This document shows, piece after piece, positions 32,564-41,173 of a stretch of DNA of 64,000 bases. Every line of letters starts with the position of its first letter. Positions within the stretch are counted from its first letter, which is position 1. This DNA is from Mycolicibacter arupensis (lineage in GTDB: Bacteria > Actinomycetota > Actinomycetes > Mycobacteriales > Mycobacteriaceae), in assembly GCF_002086515.1 (NCBI RefSeq), contig NZ_MVHH01000009.1:50920-114919 (forward strand), given 5' to 3'. Made by a program: the position numbers and the translations under genes. The notes below the pieces were generated by a model. The model did not search any database and was not told where the DNA came from. It saw only the letters and a program-made list of their open reading frames with translations.

Positions 32564-34204
32564 ATGGAACTGTTCGACTCGATCAACCGGGTTGGCTCGA
32601 TGCTGGCGACCTTCAGCCGGGCCGGGCTACTGGCACCACTGCGCCCCGACAAGTACGTGCGGATCATGGCCGCGGCAGCAGCTGAAGGCGGCACCACCAC
32701 TGTCGGGATCGCCATTGCGGCAAGGCGATGCGGCGACCGGACGGCGATCATCGACGAGCGGGGAACCTGCACCTACGCCGAGCTGGACCGCCGCTGCGAC
32801 GCGCTGGCCGCCGGTCTGCAACGCCTTCCGGGCCGGAAGCCGCGGGCGATCGCGCTGATGTGCCGCAACCATCGCGGCTTCATCGAGGCGCTGGCGGCCG
32901 CCAACCGGATCGGCGCCGACGTTCTCCTGCTCAACACCAGCTTCGCCGGGCCGGCACTGGCCGAGGTGGTAGCCCGCGAAGGTGTCGACCTGATCTTCTA
33001 CGACGAAGAGTTCACCGCCGCAGTCGATCTGGCCGTTCCGGCCGACTCGGGGTGCACGCGCGTGGTGAGCTGGACCGACGGTAAAGTTCCCGGCCTGACG
33101 GCGGATGAGTTGATCGATGCCAACGCCGGACGCCGACCGGCCAAGGCTTCGCGCAGCGGCAAGCTGGTCATGCTCACCTCCGGAACCACCGGAACACCCA
33201 AGGGAGCGCGCCGCTCCGGCAGCGGCGGCGGCGGCGTGGCCGACCTGAAGGCGATCTTCGACCGGATCCCCTGGCACACTGAGGAAACCGTGGTCATCGC
33301 CGCGCCGATGTTCCACGCCTGGGGGTTCTCACAGTTGGCGCTGGCGCTCACCATGGCCTGCACCATCGCCACTCGGCGCAAGTTCGACCCAGAGGCCACC
33401 CTGGCACTGATCGAGCACAACAATGCGGCCGGACTCTGCGTGGTACCGGTCATGTTCGACCGGATCATGGCACTGCCGGAGGACGTTCGTGCCCAATACC
33501 CCTGCACCTCACTACGGTTCGCCACGGCCTCCGGCTCACGGATGCACCCCGACGTGGTGACGGCATTCATGGACACCTTCGGCGATGTGGTCTACAACAA
33601 CTACAACGCCACCGAAGCCGGCATGATCGCTTTGGCGACACCGCAAGACCTGCGCTACTCCCCCGACACCGCCGGCCGCCCGGCGCCGGGCACCGAGATC
33701 CGGATCCTGGATGCCGAGCTGGCAGAGCTTCCGGCCGGATCGACCGGCCAGATCTTCGTCCGCAACTCCTCACAGTTCGACGGCTACACCGGCGGCGACT
33801 CGAAGATGTTTCACGACGGCTTCATGGCCTCCGGCGACTTGGGCTACTTCGATGACACCGGAAGGCTCTTCGTGGTCGGCCGCGACGACGAGATGATCGT
33901 CTCCGGCGGCGAAAACGTCTATCCGATCGAGACGGAGAAGGCGCTGATCACCCATCCCGCCGTCGCCGAGGCCGCGGTGATCGGGGTCGACGACGCCGAC
34001 TACGGGCAGCGCTTGGTGGCCTTCGTCGCGTTGGCCGCGGGCTGCTCGGCCTCCCCTGACGAGCTCAAGGCGCATGTCCGGGACAATCTGGCCGGCTACA
34101 AAGTCCCGCGCGACATCACCATCATGGACGCGTTGCCGCGCAACAACACCGGCAAGGTCTTGCGCCGTGCACTGCAGGAGCTGGCGGAACCGACCGCGAG
34201 CTAG
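32564..34204 (+). CDS. Fatty-acyl-CoA synthetase (AMP-binding, FadD12-like)
   Basis: 546 residues of the ANL adenylating superfamily. P-loop VMLTSGTTGTPKGARR, the A5 motif YNNYNATEAGMIA, the A7/A8 region MASGDLGYFDDTGRLFVVGRDDEMIVSGGENVYP and the C-terminal Lys in PRNNTGKVLRR are all present, so the enzyme should be active. The N-terminal region is compatible with membrane association. It is the second gene of the KstR-type operon, which suggests that it activates sterol-derived or fatty acids. The stop TAG lies inside CTAG shared with the convergent WS/DGAT gene. Confidence 0.9.
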   Translation: MELFDSINRVGSMLATFSRAGLLAPLRPDKYVRIMAAAAAEGGTTTVGIAIAARRCGDRTAIIDERGTCTYAELDRRCDALAAGLQRLPGRKPRAIALMCRNHRGFIEALAAANRIGADVLLLNTSFAGPALAEVVAREGVDLIFYDEEFTAAVDLAVPADSGCTRVVSWTDGKVPGLTADELIDANAGRRPAKASRSGKLVMLTSGTTGTPKGARRSGSGGGGVADLKAIFDRIPWHTEETVVIAAPMFHAWGFSQLALALTMACTIATRRKFDPEATLALIEHNNAAGLCVVPVMFDRIMALPEDVRAQYPCTSLRFATASGSRMHPDVVTAFMDTFGDVVYNNYNATEAGMIALATPQDLRYSPDTAGRPAPGTEIRILDAELAELPAGSTGQIFVRNSSQFDGYTGGDSKMFHDGFMASGDLGYFDDTGRLFVVGRDDEMIVSGGENVYPIETEKALITHPAVAEAAVIGVDDADYGQRLVAFVALAAGCSASPDELKAHVRDNLAGYKVPRDITIMDALPRNNTGKVLRRALQELAEPTAS

Positions 34205-35619
34205 GCCGGCGCCATCGCCGTCTCGACGGTGGTCAGCTTCTCGGAAAGTCCAGCCGCACGGCGGATCTCGATAAACTCGTTAACCAGTGCACTGGTCACC
34301 TCGTGCGGGTCTTCGAAGGTGGCGCCGTCGGTGAGCACGGAAATGTTGAGCTGGTCCACGTAACTCCACACGGTGATGTTCAGCCCGCTGCCTGCGGTCA
34401 GCGGACCCACCGAATAGATCTCGGTGACCAGCGCGCCGCCAACCCTGCCGCGCTCCCGCGGGCCGGGAACATTGGAGATGTTGAGGTTCAGGACCTTGTT
34501 CTGGCCGTCCTTGCCCGACAGCCACCGGAACAGCGACTCCGCCGGGGCCGGCGGAAAGTAGGCCGACCATCTGCTGACCAGTTCCGGCCCCACCAGATGA
34601 TGGGCCTCCTTGGCCAGATTGGCCGCCTCCCGAGCCTGAACCACCCGTTGCCGGACGTCGGCCACGTCAACCGGCAGGGCGACCAGGACTCCGGAGAATC
34701 TGTTACCCGAGATCCGGTCCGGGGAGAAGTCAAAGCTCATCGGCACCGAGGCCAGCAGGGGATGATCTGCTTTGCCGTCGTACCGCAGCAGCAGGGAGCG
34801 TAAGGCGCCCGACGATATGGCCAGCACCAGGTCATTGATGGTGACCCCCAGCTGTTTGCTGGTCGCCTTGATGTCGGCCAACGCCAGAGTGGCCGTGGCA
34901 AACCGCCGCTCAGGAGTCAGCACGTGGTTGAGGAAACTCGGCGGCGGGGTGAACGGGCGGGTCAGGTCTGCGGAGAGTTTGCGGGTGCTGCGCCGAACCC
35001 GGCCGATCCCCGCCGCGGTGTAGCCGATGGTCGCCGGAATCTTGCCCATCTGCCGGAAGTGGTCTTTGAACGCCGAGCGAACCAACTGTCCTCTCGTGGG
35101 CGCTGGGTCTGTCTCGTAGGAATCCCGGTCGAACTGGGGGCCGGCCAGGAGATCCATTCCGCGCGCCATCAGATTGGCCGAGGCGATACCGTCGGCCAGG
35201 GCGTGGTGGATCTTGCCGACCACCGCGATCCTGTTGTTGGCCAGGCCATCGACGAAGTACATCTCCCACAGCGGGCGGCTCCGGTCCAGCGGGGTGCTGC
35301 CGATCTCGCCGATGGCCTCGTCGAGTTCGCGGCGCCCACCGGGAGCAGGCAGTGACCACGGACGGATGTGGTAGGCCAGATCCAGCTCGCAGTTCTCCCG
35401 CCACATCGGGTGGTGGAACTTACCCGGAATGTCGACCAGCTGATAGCGGAACGGGTCCAGCTTGTAGAGCCTGCCGTGGATCACCCGACGGAAGGCCTCA
35501 ACATCGAAGCCCTGCCGATCGGCATCCAGCTCGATCACTGCGATCTTGAGGGTGTGCATGTGCACGTTCGCGGTCTCGCTGTACAACAGCATGGCATCCC
35601 AGCCGGAAAGCCGCTTCAC
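34201..35619 (-). CDS. WS/DGAT/MGAT-type O-acyltransferase (Rv0221-like)
   Basis: 472 residues. The active-site motif HHALADG in VGKIHHALADGIASANLM is intact, and the C-terminal LNISNVPGPRER block typical of wax ester synthase/diacylglycerol acyltransferases follows. It uses acyl-CoA to make triacylglycerols or wax esters for storage. Length matches Rv0221 (about 469). It starts at GTG 35619 (MKRLSGWDAMLLYSE), with GGAGAG 9 nt upstream and TATGGT further upstream. lipC lies directly upstream on the same strand, as Rv0220 does. Confidence 0.92.
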   Translation of the reverse strand: MKRLSGWDAMLLYSETANVHMHTLKIAVIELDADRQGFDVEAFRRVIHGRLYKLDPFRYQLVDIPGKFHHPMWRENCELDLAYHIRPWSLPAPGGRRELDEAIGEIGSTPLDRSRPLWEMYFVDGLANNRIAVVGKIHHALADGIASANLMARGMDLLAGPQFDRDSYETDPAPTRGQLVRSAFKDHFRQMGKIPATIGYTAAGIGRVRRSTRKLSADLTRPFTPPPSFLNHVLTPERRFATATLALADIKATSKQLGVTINDLVLAISSGALRSLLLRYDGKADHPLLASVPMSFDFSPDRISGNRFSGVLVALPVDVADVRQRVVQAREAANLAKEAHHLVGPELVSRWSAYFPPAPAESLFRWLSGKDGQNKVLNLNISNVPGPRERGRVGGALVTEIYSVGPLTAGSGLNITVWSYVDQLNISVLTDGATFEDPHEVTSALVNEFIEIRRAAGLSEKLTTVETAMAPA

Positions 35620-35671
35620 CCCAGATCACTCTCCATGCACGGACCATACCGTGACGCCACGGCCCGCGGGT

Positions 35672-36904
35672 TCAGATGATCTGTTTGTTGCCCACCGTCG
35701 CGCGGTCACGGTGAATCTGGTTGAGGAACAAACCGATTGCCGTACTCATCGCCCCAGTACGGGCCCCGTCGGTCATATCGAAACCGTGACCTGCACCCGG
35801 TAGCTCCAAGTATCCGACCTTGGACCGCGAGACCGCCCGTAACCGGTCGGTGAAGCTGCGGGCCTGCTGCACCGGTATGACGGTGTCGGCGCTGCCATGC
35901 ACGACCAGGAACGGCGGAGCATCCGGATGAACCCGAGCGATCGGGGAAGCCTGTTCGTAGATATGCCGATGCCTGCCCAATGAGCGGCCGACGACCACGC
36001 GCTCCAGGAAGTCGACGAACGCGATGCGTTCGGGGGTGGAACGGTCCTCCCAGTCGTATCGACCATAGATCCCGACCACCGCATCCACCGAGGTGTCGCC
36101 TCCGGCGGGCAGCTGGTCGGAGAATTCACGGTCATCGACGGCGCTGCCGGTCAATCCCGCCAGAGCAGCCAGATGCCCGCCGGCCGAAGCGCCCGCCACG
36201 GCCACGAAGTTGCGGTCGCCGCCGAACTTGTCGACGTTCGCGCGCGCCCAGGCGATCGCGGTCTTGACGTCGATGATGTGGCTCGGCCACCGGTTGTGCG
36301 GCGCCACCCGGTAGTCGATAGACAGGCACACCCAGCCCCGCTCGGCCAGGTGTGACAGCAGCGCGTAGCCCTGCAGCATGCGACTGCCGTGCACCCAGGC
36401 TCCACCGGGAACGTAGATCAGGACCGGCGCAGGTCCGTCGGGCAGCTCGCGCGGCCGCCACACATCGAGTACCTGGGCCGGGTGATTGCCGTACTGCACG
36501 CCGGAGCGGTGGATGAATCGCCGGTGCTGCAACGCCTTGACCACCGGCGGGGCCTGCTCGGGCTCCGGCCAATCGATGTCGAGGTCAGCCGCCGAGACGA
36601 CACCGCGCAGCGCGGCGTCGCTGACCACGTGGGTCTGCTCGCGGTCCTGTCTGCGAGTGGTGGCCGCCCCCGGCGCCAGCCAAGACTTGGCGGCGTTGGA
36701 GAAGAACTCCGGCATGTGGCGCGTGCCCCAGACGCTCATCGCGGTCATTCCGCCGAGTGGTTCCAGGTGTTTGCCCACCAGCGGCAGCGAGGCGGAGGCC
36801 ACGCTCATCGCCAGCAGGTAGTCGGCGGTGCGGGCTCGCTTGAGCCAACGCAGCCGGGCGGCCAGCTTGAGTCCGGTCTCCGGGGTCTGCGATCGTCCGG
36901 TCAT
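35672..36904 (-). CDS. lipC: Esterase/lipase LipC (alpha/beta hydrolase)
   Basis: 410 residues. Oxyanion-hole motif PGGAWVHGSR, nucleophile elbow AGASAGGHLA, Asp in HGSADTVIP and His in GAGHGFDMTD form a complete hydrolase triad; the N-terminal 100 residues are hydrophobic and may bind the membrane. M. tuberculosis LipC (Rv0220) is a cell-surface esterase. The ATG at 36904 (MTGRSQTPETG) is set by TACCCT 6 nt upstream; the longer frame to 37207 runs through the next promoter. It is divergent from another esterase gene. Together with the downstream WS/DGAT gene it suggests turnover of esters. Confidence 0.9.
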   Translation of the reverse strand: MTGRSQTPETGLKLAARLRWLKRARTADYLLAMSVASASLPLVGKHLEPLGGMTAMSVWGTRHMPEFFSNAAKSWLAPGAATTRRQDREQTHVVSDAALRGVVSAADLDIDWPEPEQAPPVVKALQHRRFIHRSGVQYGNHPAQVLDVWRPRELPDGPAPVLIYVPGGAWVHGSRMLQGYALLSHLAERGWVCLSIDYRVAPHNRWPSHIIDVKTAIAWARANVDKFGGDRNFVAVAGASAGGHLAALAGLTGSAVDDREFSDQLPAGGDTSVDAVVGIYGRYDWEDRSTPERIAFVDFLERVVVGRSLGRHRHIYEQASPIARVHPDAPPFLVVHGSADTVIPVQQARSFTDRLRAVSRSKVGYLELPGAGHGFDMTDGARTGAMSTAIGLFLNQIHRDRATVGNKQII

Positions 36905-36910
36905 TGACGC

Positions 36911-36916
36911 AGGGTA
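36911..36916 (-). promoter_or_regulatory. -10 element of a leaderless lipC transcript
   Basis: TACCCT on the minus strand ends 6 nt before the ATG at 36904. Confidence 0.5.
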
Positions 36917-36981
36917 GCGCGCACGGGGGCCATGTCGGCAGTGATCGGGTGGGTTGGCAACGCGACGTTTACGGCGGCGGT

Positions 36982-36987
36982 AATACT
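36982..36987 (+). promoter_or_regulatory. -10-like element of the LipW-like gene
   Basis: AATACT (within TAATACT) ends 6 nt before the ATG at 36994, pointing to a leaderless transcript. Confidence 0.4.
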
Positions 36988-36993
36988 GGCCCG

Positions 36994-37896
36994 ATGGTGA
37001 GCAGCGGTTTTCATCCAGATCTGCGCAGAACTGCCCGGTTCCTACCGCGTGGCGGGGTCGGGCCCCGGCTCCTGCCGGTGCTGCAGGCGCTCGGCGCAGT
37101 TCAGGGGCGGCGCATTCCGGCCGACGTCCAGGTCGTGTCGCTGCCCTCGGGAGCCACCGTCCGCGTCTTTCGGCCGCCGCAGCAGCCCACCGCCGACTCA
37201 CCGGCACTGTTGTGGATCCACGGTGGCGGTTACATCATCGGCACGGCCGCTCAAGATGACCGGCTGTGCCGCAGGTTCAGCGCCGAACTGGGTGTCACGG
37301 TCGCCTCGGTGGATTACCGTCTGGCGCCCCAGCACCCCTACCCCGCCGCGCTGGAGGACTGTTGGGCAGCGCTGACCCGGCTCGCCGAGCTGCCCGGCGT
37401 CGATCCGGCCCGCATCGCGATCGGCGGCGCCAGTGCCGGCGGCGGGCTGGCCGCCGCCCTGGCGCAGCTGGCCGTCGACCGCGCTGAGGTCTCCCCGGTG
37501 CTGCAACTGCTGGTGTACCCGATGCTCGATGACCGCAGCGCCGCACTGGAGCCCAATCGCGGTTACCGGTTGTGGAATCCGCGGAGCAACCTGTTCGGCT
37601 GGACCTCCTACCTCGGTGGAGCCGATCCGCAGGTCGCGGTGCCGGCCCGGCGCACTGACCTAGCCGGTCTGGCGCCTGCCTGGATCGGGGTGGGCACCCT
37701 GGACCTGTTCTATGACGAAGATCTGCTCTATGCGGAGCGGCTCCGCGAAGCCGGGGTGTCGTGCGCGGTCGAGACCGTTTCCGGAGCATTCCACGGGTTC
37801 GACCAGTTGGTGCCCAAAGCGGCTGTGTCGCAAGCGTTCTTCGCCAGTCAATGCGCGAGCCTGCGGGGCGCGTTCACTCTCGCGCGGGAAGGCTGA
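36994..37896 (+). CDS. HGGG-type (hormone-sensitive-lipase-like) esterase, LipW-like
   Basis: 300 residues. HSL family motifs: WIHGGGYIIGTA (oxyanion hole), VDYRLAPQHPYPAALED, the Ser elbow GGASAGGGLA, the Asp in GTLDLFYDED and the His in FHGFD. Size and position before the fadE genes correspond to Rv0217c (LipW, about 302). The ATG at 36994 is preferred; the open frame to 36904 overlaps the divergent promoter. It leads a plus-strand cluster with two acyl-CoA dehydrogenase genes (3 bp gap), so ester cleavage probably feeds beta-oxidation. Confidence 0.88.
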   Translation: MVSSGFHPDLRRTARFLPRGGVGPRLLPVLQALGAVQGRRIPADVQVVSLPSGATVRVFRPPQQPTADSPALLWIHGGGYIIGTAAQDDRLCRRFSAELGVTVASVDYRLAPQHPYPAALEDCWAALTRLAELPGVDPARIAIGGASAGGGLAAALAQLAVDRAEVSPVLQLLVYPMLDDRSAALEPNRGYRLWNPRSNLFGWTSYLGGADPQVAVPARRTDLAGLAPAWIGVGTLDLFYDEDLLYAERLREAGVSCAVETVSGAFHGFDQLVPKAAVSQAFFASQCASLRGAFTLAREG

Positions 37897-37899
37897 TCC

Positions 37900-38970
37900 G
37901 TGGCCGGCTCCAGCTCAGATGAATTGCGGGCGCTGCGCGGCACTGTCGCAGAGTTGATGACAAAACGGTCACCCGACGACGAGGTCTGGTCGGAGTTGGC
38001 GGCGATGGGCCTGCTCGGTCTGTTGGTGCCCGAGCACTACGGCGGTGCAGGGGCCGGGTTGATCGAGGTTGGCGTGGTGGCAGAGGAGCTGGGCCGGGTT
38101 CTGTACCCCGGGCCTTATCTGTCGACTGCGGTGCTTGCGGTCAATCTTCTTCTGGCCGCTGATGATCCGGACCAGTGCGCCGAGGTGCTGCCGTCGATCG
38201 CTGCCGGACATACCCGTGTCGCGGTCGCCTTCGCGGAGGGCGATTCGACCCGCCCACCCGCGAAGTCGGCCACCGTCGCCGGCGGCGGTGGTGCGACCCC
38301 ACTGCTCTCCGGCGAGAAGCGGTTCGTCCTGGACGCGGACACCGCCGACCTGATCTATGTGCTGGCCGACAGCGAGCACGGGTCCCGGATCTTTGCCGTC
38401 GACCCAGCCGGGCCGGGCGTCACAGTTGAGCGGCTGACCAGTGTCGATACCTCTCGTCGGTTGTGTGGCGTGCGGCTGGTCGACGCCCCGGCGACGCCGG
38501 TGGGCGCGGCCGGCGGCGGCGGAACCGCGCTGGCCAGCGCACTGGACCGTTCGGCGGTGGCGCTGCTCGGCGAGCAGGCCGGCGCTGCCCGCTTCGCCAT
38601 GGAGATGGCCCGCGATTACGCCAAGACCCGTTATCAGTTCGGCCGCGCCATCGGCAGCTTCCAGGCGGTGAAGCACATGTGCGCCGACATGCTGCTGGAG
38701 GCCGAGTCGGCAGTGTCGGCGGCCCGCCATGTGGCCGCTGCCGGTGCCGACGGCTCTGCCGGCTGGGCCGCGGATCTGGCACTGGCACAGGCCTATTGCT
38801 CGGATGCCTTCGTCTATGTCGGAGCCACCAACATTCAGGTGCACGGTGGAATCGGTTTCACCTGGGAGCACCCCGCCCACCGGTATCTGCGCCGGGCCCG
38901 CAGCGACGCACACCTTTTCGGCAGCCCAGCCTGGCACCGTGAGCGCTACCTCCAAGAGATCGGAACGTGA
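37900..38970 (+). CDS. Acyl-CoA dehydrogenase subunit (heterotetramer type), smaller partner
   Basis: 356 residues. The middle and C-terminal ACAD domains are readable (FAMEMARDYAKTRYQFGRAIGSFQAVKHMCADM; VHGGIGFTWEHPAHRYLRRA). The usual catalytic-Glu segment (YEGTxxIQ) is missing: the corresponding part reads HLFGSPAWHRE. The middle FAD segment is also reduced. Such proteins pair with a second ACAD as the alpha2beta2 FadE complexes (FadE26/27, FadE28/29) known from mycobacterial sterol side-chain degradation. It starts at GTG 37900, 3 bp after the esterase stop, and the partner gene begins 1 bp after its own stop. Confidence 0.85.
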   Translation: MAGSSSDELRALRGTVAELMTKRSPDDEVWSELAAMGLLGLLVPEHYGGAGAGLIEVGVVAEELGRVLYPGPYLSTAVLAVNLLLAADDPDQCAEVLPSIAAGHTRVAVAFAEGDSTRPPAKSATVAGGGGATPLLSGEKRFVLDADTADLIYVLADSEHGSRIFAVDPAGPGVTVERLTSVDTSRRLCGVRLVDAPATPVGAAGGGGTALASALDRSAVALLGEQAGAARFAMEMARDYAKTRYQFGRAIGSFQAVKHMCADMLLEAESAVSAARHVAAAGADGSAGWAADLALAQAYCSDAFVYVGATNIQVHGGIGFTWEHPAHRYLRRARSDAHLFGSPAWHRERYLQEIGT

Positions 38971-38971
38971 G

Positions 38972-40132
38972 ATGACGCTGCCCGAGACAGACGATGAGGC
39001 ACTCCGTCACGAAGTGCGGGAATGGCTGGCCGCCAACTGGTCACCCGGGGTCGAGCGGGCCACGTTCGCTGCCGCGGTGCTCGCCGCCGGGTGGACCGTC
39101 CCGAGCTGGGAACCGGACTGTTATGGACGCGGGCTCACCGACCGTCAATCACGCTTAGTGGCAGCGGAGTTCGCTGCTGCGGGGGCACCGGGAAGCGGGC
39201 ATGACCGGGGCGACCTGTTCGCGTGCACCATCCACGATCGCGGTTCCGACGAGCAGAAGCGCCGCCTGCTGCCCCCGGCGCTGCGTGGCGAGACCAAGTC
39301 ATGCCTGCTCTACAGCGAGCCCGGTGCCGGATCGGATCTGGCCGGTCTGCGTACCCGGGCCGAGCGCGACGGGGACGAGTGGATCATCAACGGGCAGAAG
39401 GTCTGGACCTCATTCGCCACCACCGCCGACTACGGCATGCTGGTGGCGCGCACCAATCCTGACGTACCCAAACACGACGGCATCACGTTCTTCATGCTTC
39501 CGATGCGCCAGCCCGGCGTCGAGGTCCGGCCTATCCATCAGATCACCGGCGAGTCGGAGTTCAACGAGGTGTTCCTGACCGACGCCCGGGTGCCCGACGC
39601 CAATCGAATCGGTGAGCCCGGTCAGGGCTGGTCAGTCCTGCAGGTGGCGCTGGGCTACGAACGCCGCCTGATGGGTGATGTCGCCCGCACCGCCAGACGC
39701 AAGGAGAAGTCCAGCGGCCTCGTCGAATTGGCACGCGAGGCCGGGCGCATCGAGGATGCGCACATCCGCCAGCAGATCGCTCGTACGCAGGCGCTGGCCA
39801 CGGTGAACCGTTGGAACAATCAACGGGCCAAAACCAGCACCGACCGCAGCGAGTCGGCGACCCTGCTGGCGCTCGGAAAGATCGCGATGTCACGGATCCT
39901 GCATGAGACGGCCCGGGTCCAGACGGAGATAATCGGCGCTGAGTCCATGCTCAGCGGTCCGGAAAATCCGGTCGGTGACGCCGTGACGTTCCGCGCACTC
40001 AACGCCTATTTCACCTCGATCGGTGGTGGCACAGACCAGATTCAGCGCAACATCATCGGCGAGCGAGTGCTGGGGCTGCCCAAGGAGCCGGACCCCTATC
40101 GCGACGCCCCGTTCCGGGATCTGCCGCACTAA
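38972..40132 (+). CDS. Acyl-CoA dehydrogenase subunit (heterotetramer type), larger partner
   Basis: 386 residues. It carries the FAD-binding middle domain (LLYSEPGAGSDLAGLRTRAERDGD, INGQKVWTSFATTADYGM) and the C-terminal segment SIGGGTDQIQRNIIGERVLG, where the normal YEGTxxIQ Glu is Gly. Chemistry must therefore use another acidic residue or the partner subunit, as in the FadE heterotetramers. The ATG at 38972 is one base after the stop of the partner gene; the longer open frame lies inside that gene and is discounted. With the upstream HSL-type esterase it forms a three-gene unit for ester hydrolysis and first-step beta-oxidation. Confidence 0.86.
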   Translation: MTLPETDDEALRHEVREWLAANWSPGVERATFAAAVLAAGWTVPSWEPDCYGRGLTDRQSRLVAAEFAAAGAPGSGHDRGDLFACTIHDRGSDEQKRRLLPPALRGETKSCLLYSEPGAGSDLAGLRTRAERDGDEWIINGQKVWTSFATTADYGMLVARTNPDVPKHDGITFFMLPMRQPGVEVRPIHQITGESEFNEVFLTDARVPDANRIGEPGQGWSVLQVALGYERRLMGDVARTARRKEKSSGLVELAREAGRIEDAHIRQQIARTQALATVNRWNNQRAKTSTDRSESATLLALGKIAMSRILHETARVQTEIIGAESMLSGPENPVGDAVTFRALNAYFTSIGGGTDQIQRNIIGERVLGLPKEPDPYRDAPFRDLPH

Positions 40133-40177
40133 CCGCGCCCACACACTTCTCGCGAGCGCAAATCGGGAGCCGGGGCG

Positions 40178-41146
40178 CTAGAACTGCAGAGCGGTGAAAC
40201 GCCAATCCAGGACCTGGCGATCGTCCTCACCAGCGGCGCCGGCGGCGTAGACCAGCGATCGCAGTTCCAGGACGTTGCCGTGGGCGGACTCCACCCGCAG
40301 CTCGCTGTACAGCGTGTCACCTTCGTGGACCGGTGCGGTGTGATCACACGACTGCCAGCTCAGTACCGTCGCCAGATTCGGCAGCATCCGTGATGCCTGC
40401 GCCAGCGCCAGCCCGATGGTGTGCCCGCCGTAGACAAGCCGCTGCCCGGCGACCCGCGAATCATGATGAGTCGCTGCAACATTGAGGGTCAGCCGAGCAA
40501 GCTCCGGGGCGGAGGAGACCACGTCGCCGGTGCTGGTCAGGACGGTACCCGCGAGATCCGGGTCGAAGTGGGGACCCGGCACCCGTTGCCGAAATTCGGC
40601 GCCGTCCCAGTTCGCGGTCACGTCCGCAGGAGCAGCGAGTCCTGCACCGATGGCAGAAAGGTCATCGCCGTGGCCGGTATGCGAGGCCTCCGGACTCAGC
40701 GGCAGCATCGCGCAGCGATAGAAGTCGAGCACCGGCCGGTCCACCTGGTCGATGGTGGTCACCCGCAGCGCCGCAAGCCCGGTCAGATCACGCCCCGGCC
40801 TCGCCGTGTTCTGTTTCATGCCAACGACTTCCGTGCGGGTGAACAGGGTGTCGCCAATCACCGGGTAGCGAAAGTAGGCCAGGCCACGGTAGAAGAGATT
40901 GGCTTTCACGCGGCGAGTCACACACGTGGACTGTCCGATCGCGACATCGCAGACCAGCCCGGGATGCACCAGTGGCGCCGTGAACCCGGTCACCGCTCGG
41001 GACAACTCGGCGTCCAGCGGCAGCCGCAACCGGTCTCCGAGGATCGCCTGGTGCAGCGCCGCCGCACCGGACGTCAGGGTCATTGCCGGGGCGGCGTCGA
41101 ACACCTGGCCGACGTGGAGCTCATCGAAGTAGGGGCCGTCGGTCAT
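40178..41146 (-). CDS. Double hot-dog MaoC-like hydratase (Rv0216-like)
   Basis: 322 residues, two hot-dog halves. The N-terminal half starts PYFDELHVGQVFDAAPAMTLT, and the second half has LAATHHDSRVAGQRLVYGGHTIGLALAQASRMLPNL, similar to the hydratase motif but with changed catalytic positions, as described for Rv0216. Its substrate is unknown; the family acts on or binds enoyl-CoA thioesters. The ATG at 41146 (MTDGPYFDE) is chosen; the long frame to 41734 is antisense to fadE3. It is divergent from fadE3 with only 27 bp between start codons, and the pair is kept in M. tuberculosis (Rv0216/Rv0215c). Confidence 0.87.
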   Translation of the reverse strand: MTDGPYFDELHVGQVFDAAPAMTLTSGAAALHQAILGDRLRLPLDAELSRAVTGFTAPLVHPGLVCDVAIGQSTCVTRRVKANLFYRGLAYFRYPVIGDTLFTRTEVVGMKQNTARPGRDLTGLAALRVTTIDQVDRPVLDFYRCAMLPLSPEASHTGHGDDLSAIGAGLAAPADVTANWDGAEFRQRVPGPHFDPDLAGTVLTSTGDVVSSAPELARLTLNVAATHHDSRVAGQRLVYGGHTIGLALAQASRMLPNLATVLSWQSCDHTAPVHEGDTLYSELRVESAHGNVLELRSLVYAAGAAGEDDRQVLDWRFTALQF

Positions 41147-41152
41147 GGGAAA

Positions 41153-41158
41153 ATCCTG
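41153..41158 (-). promoter_or_regulatory. Weak -10 element of the Rv0216-like gene
   Basis: CAGGAT on the minus strand ends 6 nt before the ATG at 41146. It matches only A2 and T6 of the consensus. Confidence 0.3.
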
Positions 41159-41161
41159 GCA

Positions 41162-41167
41162 TACGGT
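41162..41167 (+). promoter_or_regulatory. -10 element of a leaderless fadE3 transcript
   Basis: TACGGT ends 6 nt before the GTG at 41174. Its -35 zone must lie inside the divergent gene. Confidence 0.5.
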
Positions 41168-41173
41168 GAACTG

